64,000 bases of DNA, taken from the NCBI GenBank assembly GCA_009602735.1, contig WELA01003597.1, forward strand, positions 869,081 through 933,080, in the 5' to 3' direction. The DNA is from Mesotaenium endlicherianum. Lineage: Eukaryota; Streptophyta; Zygnematophyceae; Zygnematales; Mesotaeniaceae. Position 1 is the first letter of the stretch. Every line of letters starts with the position of its first letter. Below, one piece after another: positions 54,482 to 64,000 of the stretch. The notes under the pieces are model-generated. The model was not told the DNA's origin, searched no databases, and saw nothing but the letters and a program-made list of their open reading frames with translations. A program made the translations under genes and the position numbers.

Positions 54482-55197
54482 TGAAATGCATCGGCTTACC
54501 AAATAAGCGATTAACAAATGAAGATCTTTATATCAGCAAGTAATCTTGATGGCAATTTTCGTAACTGGTTAAACGGCAAAGGACAATACACTAGCAGTGA
54601 ATAATACTCGTAAGTCAAATGCGAGTAAACTAGCATCAATAATGCAATTCAGTAAACTCATACATAAGCAAGGTTAGAAGACAGTGCGTATCAATGGCTT
54701 CTCGCCTTGGATTCAGATCACTCTCAGTAAGCTGTACAGGAGAGTTGGCCTCGTTTTCGAATGCCGAACTCGAGAGCAATGCCTAGCATATGTACATGGA
54801 ATGAGTTTACTGTTCAACGGTCAGTGCGATGGCACCGCCTACCCGGGAGTTAACCACGTTGGTAGGACCTCGGTTAACCAAATCCACCGCCATCTCCCAT
54901 CATCCCGAATAGCCATCCATCATAGGGATGTCATCTGGCCATTCATCTAGCATGTCGTACTTAGATGCATATCAAGGCAGTTCGCTGCTACCGAGTACGG
55001 AAGTCAGCTGGCTGTCAAAGAATGTGTCAGCAAGCTGACTTAAGTTGACTTCAGCCTGCTGCTTTCGGCCGAGTCATTAAACTGATAATTATGTAAAGTC
55101 CAGCAGACTGACTATTAACTAAAGTTCAGCAGGCTGAACTTAATTAACTATTATATTTAAATGAATATTATATCCACTAATATACTGATTCATTACA
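54482..55197 (-). repeat. 3' LTR of element C4
   Basis: 716 bp, partner of 62049-62764. Confidence 0.94.
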
Positions 55198-55232
55198 ACC
55201 CCTCCAACTTAACTTGTTGTCGCCTCGACAAC
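55198..55232 (-). promoter_or_regulatory. Polypurine tract and adjoining hairpin of C4
   Basis: AAGTTGGAGGGGT on the minus strand abuts the LTR. A perfect 7-bp hairpin lies at 55216-55232. Confidence 0.62.
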
Positions 55233-55236
55233 ATTA

Positions 55237-56212
55237 NNNNNNNNNNNNNNNNNNNNNNNNNNNNNNNNNNNNNNNNNNNNNNNNNNNNNNNNNNNNNNNN
55301 NNNNNNNNNNNNNNNNNNNNNNNNNNNNNNNNNNNNNNNNNNNNNNNNNNNNNNNNNNNNNNNNNNNNNNNNNNNNNNNNNNNNNNNNNNNNNNNNNNNN
55401 NNNNNNNNNNNNNNNNNNNNNNNNNNNNNNNNNNNNNNNNNNNNNNNNNNNNNNNNNNNNNNNNNNNNNNNNNNNNNNNNNNNNNNNNNNNNNNNNNNNN
55501 NNNNNNNNNNNNNNNNNNNNNNNNNNNNNNNNNNNNNNNNNNNNNNNNNNNNNNNNNNNNNNNNNNNNNNNNNNNNNNNNNNNNNNNNNNNNNNNNNNNN
55601 NNNNNNNNNNNNNNNNNNNNNNNNNNNNNNNNNNNNNNNNNNNNNNNNNNNNNNNNNNNNNNNNNNNNNNNNNNNNNNNNNNNNNNNNNNNNNNNNNNNN
55701 NNNNNNNNNNNNNNNNNNNNNNNNNNNNNNNNNNNNNNNNNNNNNNNNNNNNNNNNNNNNNNNNNNNNNNNNNNNNNNNNNNNNNNNNNNNNNNNNNNNN
55801 NNNNNNNNNNNNNNNNNNNNNNNNNNNNNNNNNNNNNNNNNNNNNNNNNNNNNNNNNNNNNNNNNNNNNNNNNNNNNNNNNNNNNNNNNNNNNNNNNNNN
55901 NNNNNNNNNNNNNNNNNNNNNNNNNNNNNNNNNNNNNNNNNNNNNNNNNNNNNNNNNNNNNNNNNNNNNNNNNNNNNNNNNNNNNNNNNNNNNNNNNNNN
56001 NNNNNNNNNNNNNNNNNNNNNNNNNNNNNNNNNNNNNNNNNNNNNNNNNNNNNNNNNNNNNNNNNNNNNNNNNNNNNNNNNNNNNNNNNNNNNNNNNNNN
56101 NNNNNNNNNNNNNNNNNNNNNNNNNNNNNNNNNNNNNNNNNNNNNNNNNNNNNNNNNNNNNNNNNNNNNNNNNNNNNNNNNNNNNNNNNNNNNNNNNNNN
56201 NNNNNNNNNNNN
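55237..56212. other. Assembly gap (976 N) in C4 ORF3
   Basis: A run of N between the hairpin next to the 3' LTR and the ORF3 coiled-coil region. By comparison with C2 it should hold the ORF3 core and C-terminus; the real length may differ. Confidence 0.95.
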
Positions 56213-56454
56213 TGTTTCTTCTGTCTCTCCTCCTCAGCCTTCCTGAGGTTTTCCGCTTCCTGATCCTTCTTCCTCTGTGGCTCTTCTGCCGCCTCTTGTT
56301 GTCTGCGGACCCTTTCTTGTTCTCTCCTGGTGAGGGAAGTCGCCGCCAGCTCCTTCTGGTATTGCTCCATTGTCCTCCTGGCTTCTTCTGCCTTGCGCTT
56401 TCTGTCCTCCTTTTGTGTGGTGGGCGCCATCCTGCACATGTAACCAGGGCACAA
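56213..56454 (-). CDS. C4 ORF3, N-terminal part (subtype II), truncated by gap
   Basis: Starts MCPGYMCRMAPTTQKEDRKR at 56454 (a second ATG at MAPTTQ). It is open for 80 codons to the gap. Strongly coiled-coil, Glu/Arg/Lys/Gln-rich (RRTMEQYQKELAATSLTRRE). It matches the C2 subtype at the N-terminus, not that of C1 and C3. Lacking stops in the visible part, it may be the best-preserved ORF3 here, but the core is hidden. Confidence 0.6.
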
Positions 56455-56757
56455 GTTAGTAGGATATGGACCTTCGTCATAGGGATTGCAAGAAGTATGT
56501 TAGTATTAGTATAGTGGCTTCGCTGCTGTTTACCTTACAGGATGGTTGCTAAAAGTTGACGTAGTTGCGATGCGCTACACATAAACGTATGAGTGTGTTT
56601 TAGGGTGAGTTAAGTGATGTAGTGTTATGCGAGGCCCTTTTTCCTTCAGCTCAAGGTGCTTTATGTGGGCCACGCTGTCCCCTCTGTCACTATGTTGACA
56701 CTTAGGGTTCACGTAACTGTTCTTTAATCGCTCTCGCTCACTAATTGTCATATATTT

Positions 56758-56777
56758 TCCCCTCCAACTTAAATGGA
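56758..56777 (-). promoter_or_regulatory. Internal polypurine-tract-like copy between pol and ORF3 of C4
   Basis: TCCCCTCCAACTTAAATGGA on the plus strand. Its first 14 bases nearly equal the tract next to the C4 3' LTR. Confidence 0.42.
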
Positions 56778-56820
56778 GACAGGACCGCCTGTCACCTTTC
56801 CGTGTCAACTGAAATGACAG

Positions 56821-59229
56821 TTATGGAGGGACTCCAGCGGCCCGAAGGTGGAACCGTGTCAACGCCCCTTTGGCATTGGTCAAGTGGTCCTTAAACTCCC
56901 AAGTGTCCCCAGAGGCATCGTAACCCTTCCATCGAATGAGGTATTTCATGACATATTTAGACGATCGACGGACCGAGCGAGCGTCTAAAATCTCATCGAC
57001 CTCATATTCCTCAGGGTCGCCGTCTCGGACAGCGGGGACCGGTCCCGGTTGGACAGGGAACCGACCTGTGAACAGTGTATCACCTTTGATGTACGGTTCC
57101 AGGAAGGAGACATTAAAGACCGGGTGCCCCTTGTATTCAGCTGACATGTTCAGTTTGTAAGCATTCTGACCGACACGACGGACCACCGAATATGGACCGA
57201 CCCAGACAGGGCCAAGCTTTTTCTTGACCACACCAGGGAGGTACAGGTGCTGAGAATGCAGTTTGACTAAATCCCCCTTGGAAAATGTCAGTTCCCGACG
57301 GTGTTGATTAGCGTATTTTTGTTGGTTTTCTTGGGCCGTGTGCAAGTTTCGTTGGACTTCTGACAGGGTGTCAGCGAACTCCTGAGTTAATTGGAGGGAG
57401 ACCGGGTTGTCAATCCCTTCAGGGTGAGTTAAAGATTCCCCTCGCACATCTAGAGGAGACTTAGGGACTCTACCCAGGCTGAGTTCAAAAGGAGTTTTGC
57501 CCGTTGACGCGTGCACCGCACTGTTGACCGCAAACTGAATTTGAGGCAACAGGTCATCCCAATTATCTTGTTTTTTGTTAATATATGCTCTCAGCACCTC
57601 CTGCAGAACTCGGTTAGTTCTTTCAGTCTGCCCATCAGTCTGAGGGTGGTTTGCTGTGCTGAGCAGCTGTTTGACTCCCATTAACCCCATTAAAGCTCTC
57701 CAGAACTTAGAGGTGAATTTTGAGTCTCTGTCTGAGATGATATTAGAAGGGAGCCCATGTTGGCATACTACATGGTTGTAAAACTGTCTCGCTGTTTCGA
57801 GTGCAGTCACTTTGACAGTTGTGGGGATAAAAATGACCATTTTTGTCAGTTTATCCACGACTACCAGTATTGAATCATGCCCGTTGGCAGTTCTTGGTAG
57901 TGAGACCACCCAGTCCATGGATATAGTTTCCCAGCATCCAGTTGGGATGGGTAGCGGTTGCAAGAGACCTCCGGGTGGTGTGTGCCAAGACTTATTTTTC
58001 TGACACTGGTCACAGGACTTGACATATTTCAAGACCTCCCGGGGTAACCCCTCCCAATGATAATGTTTTGCCAGTTTGCCAACAGTTTTGGCCTGCCCCA
58101 AATGTCCACCCAGGAGACTGTCATGAGCTTGACTCAGTAAGAGAGACCTTATTTCCAAATTATCAGGAATGACCAGCTTCAGCCTGCCTGAAGTGGTTTT
58201 AGTCACCCTGACCCTTCCCTTGAGCTTATACCCGAGTGCGGTAGCACGACACATACCAGTAGTGGGGCTGGGCTCAAATGTTGGGTCAGAAAGGTAGGCT
58301 TTCCTAAGTTGTTCAAGGAAGGACTTTTTCACCTTTAGTGAAGTGAGTGCACACAGGACTTTATCTACAGCATGCTGACTAAAGTTCCTTTCTTGCAAGT
58401 CAGGTCTTCTAGAGAGTGCATCAGCAGGATTCAACTTCCCTGGTTTGTAGTCGATCTGGACTTGGAACTGCTCCAGCATCTGGCTCCAGCGGTTCTCCCT
58501 CCTCGACAGCTTGGACTTCTTCTGAAAGTGGGTCAGAGCTAGATGATCTGTAATCACCTTAAAAGCTTTACCATGTAAGTATGCTCTCCATTGTTTGAGT
58601 ACATGAATGATAGCTAGCAGCTCTTTATTATGCACTGAGTAATTAATCTCCGCGGGATTAAATTTCATAGACTCATACAACACAGGATGTATCTTACCAT
58701 CCTTTGTGGTTTTGTCAGCAGGCTGCAACAAAATAGCACCCATGGCAAAATCAGAGGCATCAGTAACCACCTGCACCGATTTGCTGGGGTCATACACGGC
58801 TAGCACTGGGGCAGAACAAAGGGCATCTTTAAGGGTCTGGAAGGCAGCCTGCTGCTCTTCCCCCCACACATACCCGATGTCTTTCTTAGTAAGGTCAGTC
58901 AGTTTACTGGCCTTTGTGGAATAATTCTCAATAAATCTCCTATAGTAGTTAGCCAACCCGAGGAAGGATCTAACTTCAGAGACAGACTGTGGTACTGGCC
59001 AGTCCCTTATGGTCTGGACTTTCTTAGGATCCACACTGATGCCCTCCTTACTGACAACGTGGCCTAAGAATTCAATACTTTCCTTAAAGAAATCACACTT
59101 GCTCATTTTAGCATATAAGTGATTTTTCCGTAGAGTGTCCAGGATTGTTGTTAAGTGTTGAGTGTGCTGAGCTTCATCTTTAGAGAAAATTAAAATATCA
59201 TCCAGGAAAACTTGCACAAACTTATCCAT
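56821..59229 (-). CDS. pol: C4 pol, open 802-codon part: end of RT, RNase H, integrase, chromodomain
   Basis: Open from 59229 to 56821. It starts inside RT with [13 protein letters not shown] (both catalytic Asp). RNase [43 protein letters not shown]. Integrase: zinc-binding [17 protein letters not shown] with CDQCQKNKS, then catalytic [21 protein letters not shown] and [11 protein letters not shown], giving an intact D, D, E triad. After the DNA-binding region ([18 protein letters not shown]) comes a chromodomain ([37 protein letters not shown]), then the stop. It is the reference copy for judging decay in C1-C3. It is cut off from the front of RT by a 20-bp deletion, so translation as part of a polyprotein is prevented. 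Confidence 0.88.
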   Translation of the reverse strand: MDKFVQVFLDDILIFSKDEAQHTQHLTTILDTLRKNHLYAKMSKCDFFKESIEFLGHVVSKEGISVDPKKVQTIRDWPVPQSVSEVRSFLGLANYYRRFIENYSTKASKLTDLTKKDIGYVWGEEQQAAFQTLKDALCSAPVLAVYDPSKSVQVVTDASDFAMGAILLQPADKTTKDGKIHPVLYESMKFNPAEINYSVHNKELLAIIHVLKQWRAYLHGKAFKVITDHLALTHFQKKSKLSRRENRWSQMLEQFQVQIDYKPGKLNPADALSRRPDLQERNFSQHAVDKVLCALTSLKVKKSFLEQLRKAYLSDPTFEPSPTTGMCRATALGYKLKGRVRVTKTTSGRLKLVIPDNLEIRSLLLSQAHDSLLGGHLGQAKTVGKLAKHYHWEGLPREVLKYVKSCDQCQKNKSWHTPPGGLLQPLPIPTGCWETISMDWVVSLPRTANGHDSILVVVDKLTKMVIFIPTTVKVTALETARQFYNHVVCQHGLPSNIISDRDSKFTSKFWRALMGLMGVKQLLSTANHPQTDGQTERTNRVLQEVLRAYINKKQDNWDDLLPQIQFAVNSAVHASTGKTPFELSLGRVPKSPLDVRGESLTHPEGIDNPVSLQLTQEFADTLSEVQRNLHTAQENQQKYANQHRRELTFSKGDLVKLHSQHLYLPGVVKKKLGPVWVGPYSVVRRVGQNAYKLNMSAEYKGHPVFNVSFLEPYIKGDTLFTGRFPVQPGPVPAVRDGDPEEYEVDEILDARSVRRSSKYVMKYLIRWKGYDASGDTWEFKDHLTNAKGALTRFHLRAAGVPP

Positions 59230-60598
59230 TCATAGGCCCCATGAAGGTAGCAGGAGCATTAGTCAGTCCAAATGGCATCACGTTGAACTCATAGTGTCCA
59301 TAACGTGTGCGGAAAGCAGTCTTGTGTTCATCCCCCTCAGCAATTCTGATTTGATGATAACCACTCTTGAGATCTATCTTACTAAACACCTTAGCGCCAG
59401 ACAGGGTATCAAGCAAGTCCTCGATTCTGGGTAAAGCATACTTGTTCTTTACTGTAATTCTGTTCAGGGCTCTGTAATCCACACACATCCGCATACTGCC
59501 ATCCTTTTTCTTAACAAATAGGATAGGTGCGCCGTACGGTGATTTACTGGGAGAAATGTAACCATTTTCCTCCAGCTCTGCAATCTGTGTTTTCAACTCC
59601 TCACTCTCCAAATAAGACAAGCCATACGTGCGTTGCCAGGGTGGCTGGCTACCAGGTAATAAATCAATCCTATGATCTACTTCCCGCTTAGGGGGTAGTC
59701 CTGGAGGCATATTAAACACATCCGTGTACTGAGCAACAATGTTTGCAGCAGTAGGGTGTTCCGGAGGGTGTACCTTTTTCTCAACCACTTCTTCAGGTTG
59801 AGGAGGTACCTCTCTTAGCAGCAGACAGAACATTCTGTCTTCCTTCTGGTTCCAGCTTTTGACGAACTCCATTGCATTCAGCAACTTGCATCCTTCTGGA
59901 AGCCTCTTCTTTTCCTTCATTTGCCATCCACACAGGACAAGAGGAAGAGCACTGGTGGGTGCCAAGTCAGTCTGCCCATCGCTGGCTCCTCTCACTTTAA
60001 CTGTACCTTTGCTCCAACACACTTCAGCTTGATGTCAGTTAAGCCAGGACCTGCCTAGCACGAGATCATAAAAGCCAGTGTTGAGTACCTCAAATGTAAG
60101 CGTTTCAGTTAGAACTGCAATGCCAGAACCTAACTGGACCTCAATAGGCTTGGTTATAACTCCTCCCGGGATACTTGAGGCATCTCCAAGGAATATTTTT
60201 CTATTCCCTTGGGTGACAGTAGGCAGCCTTAGCCGCTTAACTAAGTCCTTGTGGATAAAAGTATGTGACGCCCCTCCGTCAACAAATGCCCTCACCTTCC
60301 TACCTGCAATCATGCAATGCAGTAGGATAGGGGGGACTGTCTTTTCCTGACTTTCGCATTGTTCTCCTGACGTAGCAAAGAAATGTTGGACATCAGGTGG
60401 AACAAGAGCATCCAGAGTGTGCACTCTCTGGACGTCTATATTGCTGATGGTCTCCTTTATCTGGTTGTCAGGCATGCATAGTGAATCCAGTTCAGCAGGA
60501 CCCATAATACCTGCTACGAGGGCAGCTAGTGACGACTCACTATCTCTAGCATCCTCACAGTCAGTAGACTGGATTACTGACTGTTGCTGTCTTTTAAA
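59222..60598 (-). pseudogene. pol: C4 pol, front part: protease and first half of RT
   Basis: Starts from the frameshift signal. Protease lies in 60505-60035 (FVDGGASHTFIHKDLVKRL), ending in a stop after RSWLN where C1 continues with Arg. The RT front lies in 60022-59222 ([55 protein letters not shown]). It then breaks where about 20 bp present in C1 (encoding DIFRPYL) are missing, shifting the frame into the 802-codon block. Confidence 0.82.
60557..60598 (-). promoter_or_regulatory. -1 frameshift signal of C4
   Basis: Heptamer T_TTA_AAA at 60598-60592 in the gag frame, 7-nt spacer, perfect 10-bp stem (60584-60575 with 60566-60557). Gag stop TAA at 60576-60574. Confidence 0.8.
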
Positions 60599-62014
60599 GG
60601 CTGGTCTTTTCTCTCGACCTTAGGCAGGTGCTTGACCGGACACTGTTCTCTGTAGTGGCCTTTCTGCTGACAATGGTAGCAAGTAGATTTTGCTGAGGCT
60701 AGTCTCGGCTTAGTCCTACCACCACCCCTTCCATAGCCACCTCGAGAGGGACCAACTCTACCTCTAGACTGAATAGCATTGTACTCATACTCATATTCAT
60801 CACCCTGATTATCCTCAGCCTGGTCTCCTTCAACTGCATTGTAGGAACCGTGGGGCTTTTTGACAATCTTAGACACCAAAGCGTTACTCTGGCGCTTGTG
60901 ATTGAACTGCTGCTGATCCCAGGCGTCAGCATCCTGGATCAAGTCAGCCAGTTTCTCATACTTTTTCTCAGCAAAATGACCAGAGACCTCGGATTTCAAG
61001 CCATACCTGAAGTATGCTATCCTATACCGTTCTGGCAAATCAGGCTGCTTCATCATGTTCTCTTGGAACTTTTGAGCAAACTCAGCAACTGAAGTGGTCT
61101 GCTTCAGTGTCAGGGAGATCATCGCATAGATAGCTTTCTCCTGCTGGTTGATGACATCAAACTTCTCATGCAACTTCTCGACAAACTCTACCCACGTAGG
61201 GTCACCGAGTTGCCGAGCCTTACGCTCTTCCTTCCAGTAAAGCCACCAGTCTGCGGCACTGCCTTTCAGTAGCGCACCGGTGTGCCTGACCTTCTCGTAA
61301 TCTTGCAGTTCTGGGTAGTTCTCCAGCCACTGCTCAACATCCGCAAGAAACTTGATCAGGTAATAATTTCTGTTTCCCTCAGGATCATAGGCCACCACCA
61401 CTAGTGGTGTGAGACCCCAGTTGGTCTCTGTCTCGGAGTAGGGACATTATGATTCTTTTGTCCTCCTGTTGGGACTGATACATGGTCGCCATTTGCGACT
61501 GCATCTGAACGAACAATGCTCCCAAGTCTACACTGTGGAGTGGTAGATTAGCAAATGCAGCAGCAGCATTGGCATCTATTCGCTGAGTAGGGTCCTCAAC
61601 AATCCCTCTCGCTCCTGCAGCAGCAATTCCTGCCGCATTCAGCCTGTCACGTATTTGACCTAGGGGTACATTGAGTTGTACGGCAGGAGGTGGGTTCAGA
61701 ACATTGGCCCTTGATGCCATAAGCTCTTCAACAGTGCGCTCGTCAGCTGGCTGTCCTTCCCTCCTTTCTGTATCTTCAGCGGCCTTTGCTACTTGTTCAG
61801 CTTCTAGTCTGGCTATCTCCCCCTCAGTTTGCTGAGCTGCGACTGAGGCAATAGTAACTGCGTCATCTGCAGCCTCCCTAGCTGCAGTATCTGCTACCGC
61901 TTCAGAATAGGTACGGGTTCTCGCTACATGGCTTTCCGCCTGGTTTTCGACATTCTCGTTATCCTGGTTCTCCGTGTCTCGTGAGTTGCTAGTTTGAGAC
62001 CTTGTCCTTACCAT
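60574..62014 (-). pseudogene. gag: C4 gag with a short internal deletion
   Basis: The N-terminal part 62014-61385 (MVRTRSQTSNSRDTENQ) and the C-terminal part 61401-60574 are in different frames. Roughly 45 bp encoding the SKPKPKPP linker of C1 are missing at about 61390. The capsid-like domain (YYLIKFLADVEQWLENY, GSAADWWLYWKEERK) and knuckle CYHCQQKGHYREQC are intact downstream. Confidence 0.82.
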
Positions 62015-62035
62015 ACAAAGAAGACTGTGATAACA

Positions 62036-62048
62036 GCTCCGATACCAC
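62036..62048 (-). promoter_or_regulatory. Primer binding site of C4
   Basis: The minus strand reads GTGGTATCGGAGC, initiator tRNA-Met type, identical to that of element B. Confidence 0.78.
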
Positions 62049-62764
62049 TGAAATGAATCGACTTACCAAATAAGCGATTAACAAATAAAGATCTTTATAT
62101 CAGCAAGTAATCTTGATGGCAATTTTCGTAACTGGTTAAACGGCAAAGGACAATACACTAGCAGTGAATAATACTCGTAAGTCAAATGCGAGTAAACTAG
62201 CATCAATAATGCAAATCAGTAAACTCATACATAAGCAAGGTTAGAAGACAGTGCGTATCAATGGCTTCTCGCCTTGGATTCAGATCTCTCTCAGTAAGCT
62301 GTACAAGAGAGTTGGCCTCGTTTCCGAATGCCGAACTCGAGAGCAATGCCTAGCATATGTACATGGAATGAGTTTACTGTTCAACGGTCAGTGCGATGGC
62401 ACCGCCTACTCGGGAGTTAACCACGTTGGTAGGACCTCGGTTAACCAAATCCACCGCCATCTCCCCTCATCCCGAATCGCCATCCGTCCTAAGGATGTCA
62501 TCTGGCCATTCAACTAGCATGTCGTACTTAGATGCATATCAAGGCAGTTCGCTGCTACCGAGCACGGAAGTCAGCTGGCTGTCAAAGAATGTGTCAGCAA
62601 GCTGACTTAAGTTGACTTCAGCCTGTTGCTTTCGGCCGAGTCATTAAACTGATAATTATGTAAAGTCCAGCAGACTGACTATTAACTAAAGTTCAGCAGG
62701 CTGAACTGAATTAACTATTAGATTTAAATGAATATTATATCCACTAATATACTGATTCATTACA
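62049..62764 (-). repeat. 5' LTR of element C4
   Basis: 716 bp, partner of 54482-55197. TCTAG follows. Confidence 0.94.
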
Positions 62765-63228
62765 TCTAGCCTGCAGTAAAGAATAAGCAGGCGTGGCTAA
62801 GAGCGAAAGGCTCAGCCAAACTGGCATAGATGCCATAGGATTCAAGGTGTTGTTTGCTGGAACTTTGTGAAAGCTTCGGTGGGTTTTTTGTTTGAAATTT
62901 GGTGTTGCTTGTTAATTCGCTTGGGCATGATTTTTGCAAACTAGGATTTGGTTATTGAATACCACTCAACTTGGGCAAAAGCCTATTTGGAAGTAAGACA
63001 CTTTGTCTTTGCAAGGAGAATGGAGTGGCAGAAAGTTTTTGCAGATTACTAAGTTCTGAAATAGAAACTGAGAGAGAACACACTCGGTGTGAAAGACACT
63101 GAGAATTTTAACTCCAAACTGGCTTGTACCAGTACAAGATGACCAGCAGATAATCAACCACTGGCAACCTGCCACCGACATACGTGTGAAGGTCGATCGA
63201 CCAGGTTGACAACCCACCTCTAGGGATG

Positions 63229-63312
63229 CACCGACAAGTCAACCAGGTGGAAGACCCACGTGTGAAGAACCACCGACAAGTCGACGAGGTCGATGGCACA
63301 CGTGCTGAAGCG
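63229..63312. repeat. Imperfect 42-bp tandem repeat
   Basis: Two units beginning CACCGACAAGTC at 63229 and 63271, with a weaker partial unit starting CACCGACA at 63173. Confidence 0.6.
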
Positions 63313-63676
63313 CATCATACGTGCCCTGGTCTCAATGTTGTTAGGCACGACACGACCTCTACAAAAGACATTAATGAAGGTCCATTCTTATTCGCTGGGC
63401 CACCCATACTTATAGCAAACGTTTCTACGTTTATCTTTCATCTTTCTTTTTTGGCATCTTCACATTGCGAGGATCAAATGTTGCTAGCGCATTGACAAGG
63501 TAATAAAAACGAGAGAAATTGGGGGCCTCGTTGCACGCTCATGAATGGTAGTAGCCTAAGCTATCTGTAGACTACAACCAATTAGCTGGCAATACTCTTG
63601 CTTGATCGTGTTGACCAAGTCTCTATACCCGACATCGTCATTAGACACACTATGGAAAGATGACAAGGGGTCTGTC

Positions 63677-63773
63677 TCCATTTAAGTTGGAGAGAGAGTG
63701 ACACTTAATTGACAAAAAGTGACAATTAAGTGACAGGAAGCCTATTTCCATCTAAGTTGGAGGGAGAGTGACA
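63677..63773 (+). repeat. Two copies of a TCCATNTAAGTTGGAG motif, related to family C
   Basis: 63677-63702 and 63747-63773 share TCCAT-TAAGTTGGAG-GAGAGTGAC. Their reverse complement matches the polypurine-like sites between pol and ORF3 in C2 and C4, including the following TGACA. Probably a plus-strand scrap of a family C relative that continues beyond the window. Confidence 0.5.
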
Positions 63774-64000
63774 GGCCGTCGAAAGTTGGGAATGCACAAG
63801 CACGTAAGCACTACACACAATCCTACTTGCTCACAAGTCACTCATTGCACTGAACCTTTGTCGCTCTTCTACTATTTACACGTTCTTTAGCTCACATTAC
63901 AACTCATATGCAAGTCTCTTGTGATAGCTATGAAAGTATTTTGCTGGCTAAAAGTTGCTCTCAAATGCACAACATCTTGTATCCTAAAAATATTCTCTGC

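Larger units (their letters stand above)
54482..62764 (-). mobile_element. Element C4: youngest-looking family C retrotransposon, gap in ORF3
   Basis: LTRs 54482-55197 and 62049-62764 are both 716 bp and differ at roughly a dozen or so sites by eye. Target duplication TCTAG at 54477-54481 and 62765-62769 is perfect. The primer site is 62036-62048. The order on the minus strand is gag, pol, ORF3. An 802-codon pol block is open. Two short deletions (in gag near 61390 and in RT near 59228) and a stop at the protease-RT junction make it defective. The 976-N gap covers most of ORF3. Confidence 0.95.
62765..64000. other. Right-edge stretch without a supported gene
   Basis: AT-rich DNA with short tandem repeats (63229-63312) and two copies of a motif also found between pol and ORF3 of family C (63677-63773). 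The short frames on both strands have no domain. Confidence 0.4.

Noticed and set aside
9261-62764. CRISPR-like array from the regularly recurring LTR sequence
   Set aside because: The repeats are 700-bp LTRs with retroelement genes between them, not short repeats with spacers.

Overview
The window looks like nuclear DNA of a streptophyte alga or land plant; a Chara-like charophyte is my best guess, but that is inference. The reasons are Ty3/gypsy chromoviruses primed by initiator tRNA-Met, plant-style GT-AG introns, and about 80% of the sequence being nested LTR retrotransposons in a gene-poor background. Three assembly gaps are present: 1 N at 15401, 136 N at 23574-23709 and 976 N at 55237-56212.

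Layout. 2-229 is the 3' end of a gene entering from the left. 1159-2817 (minus) is a decayed spliced gene. From 3275 a long intronless reading frame (called P1) runs on the plus strand. It resembles CACTA/Tnp2-type transposases and is cut by three retrotransposons: element A (4300-20761, plus), element B (21383-28212, minus) and element C2 (30524-39047, minus). Element A is itself split by element C1 (9261-18195, minus; perfect TCCAG target duplication). Removing B with one copy of its duplication rejoins P1 in frame. C3 (39831-47282) and C4 (54482-62764, perfect TCTAG duplication) are further minus-strand copies of family C. Between them lie a minus-strand gene remnant (47815-48929), a probably live five-exon plus-strand gene (50010-51709) and a pol fragment of family C in the opposite orientation (53012-54266). 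The right edge (62765-64000) has no clear gene.

Families. A has 912/918-bp LTRs that carry a tRNA-like segment. B has 503-bp LTRs. C has ~716-744-bp LTRs. All three encode Gag with a CCHC knuckle, then protease, reverse transcriptase, RNase H, integrase and a chromodomain. B and C place gag and pol in a -1 relation with classic frameshift signals: a slippery heptamer in the gag frame followed by a perfect stem-loop. Family C also has an extra ORF (ORF3) between pol and the 3' LTR. It is 450-550 codons long, with a coiled-coil N-terminus, a conserved core and a conserved C-terminal block, and it exists in two N-terminal subtypes. I do not recognise it, and it is the best candidate for something undescribed.

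State of the copies. None appears fully autonomous. A has lost catalytic residues in RT and integrase. B is nearly intact but has one stop and a frameshift between RT and RNase H. C1 lost the RT active site. C3 has its catalytic Asp pair changed to Asn-Asn and lacks half of integrase. C4 has similar LTRs and an 802-codon open pol part, but short deletions in gag and RT. All coordinates and comparisons were read by eye, so boundaries of decayed genes are approximate.
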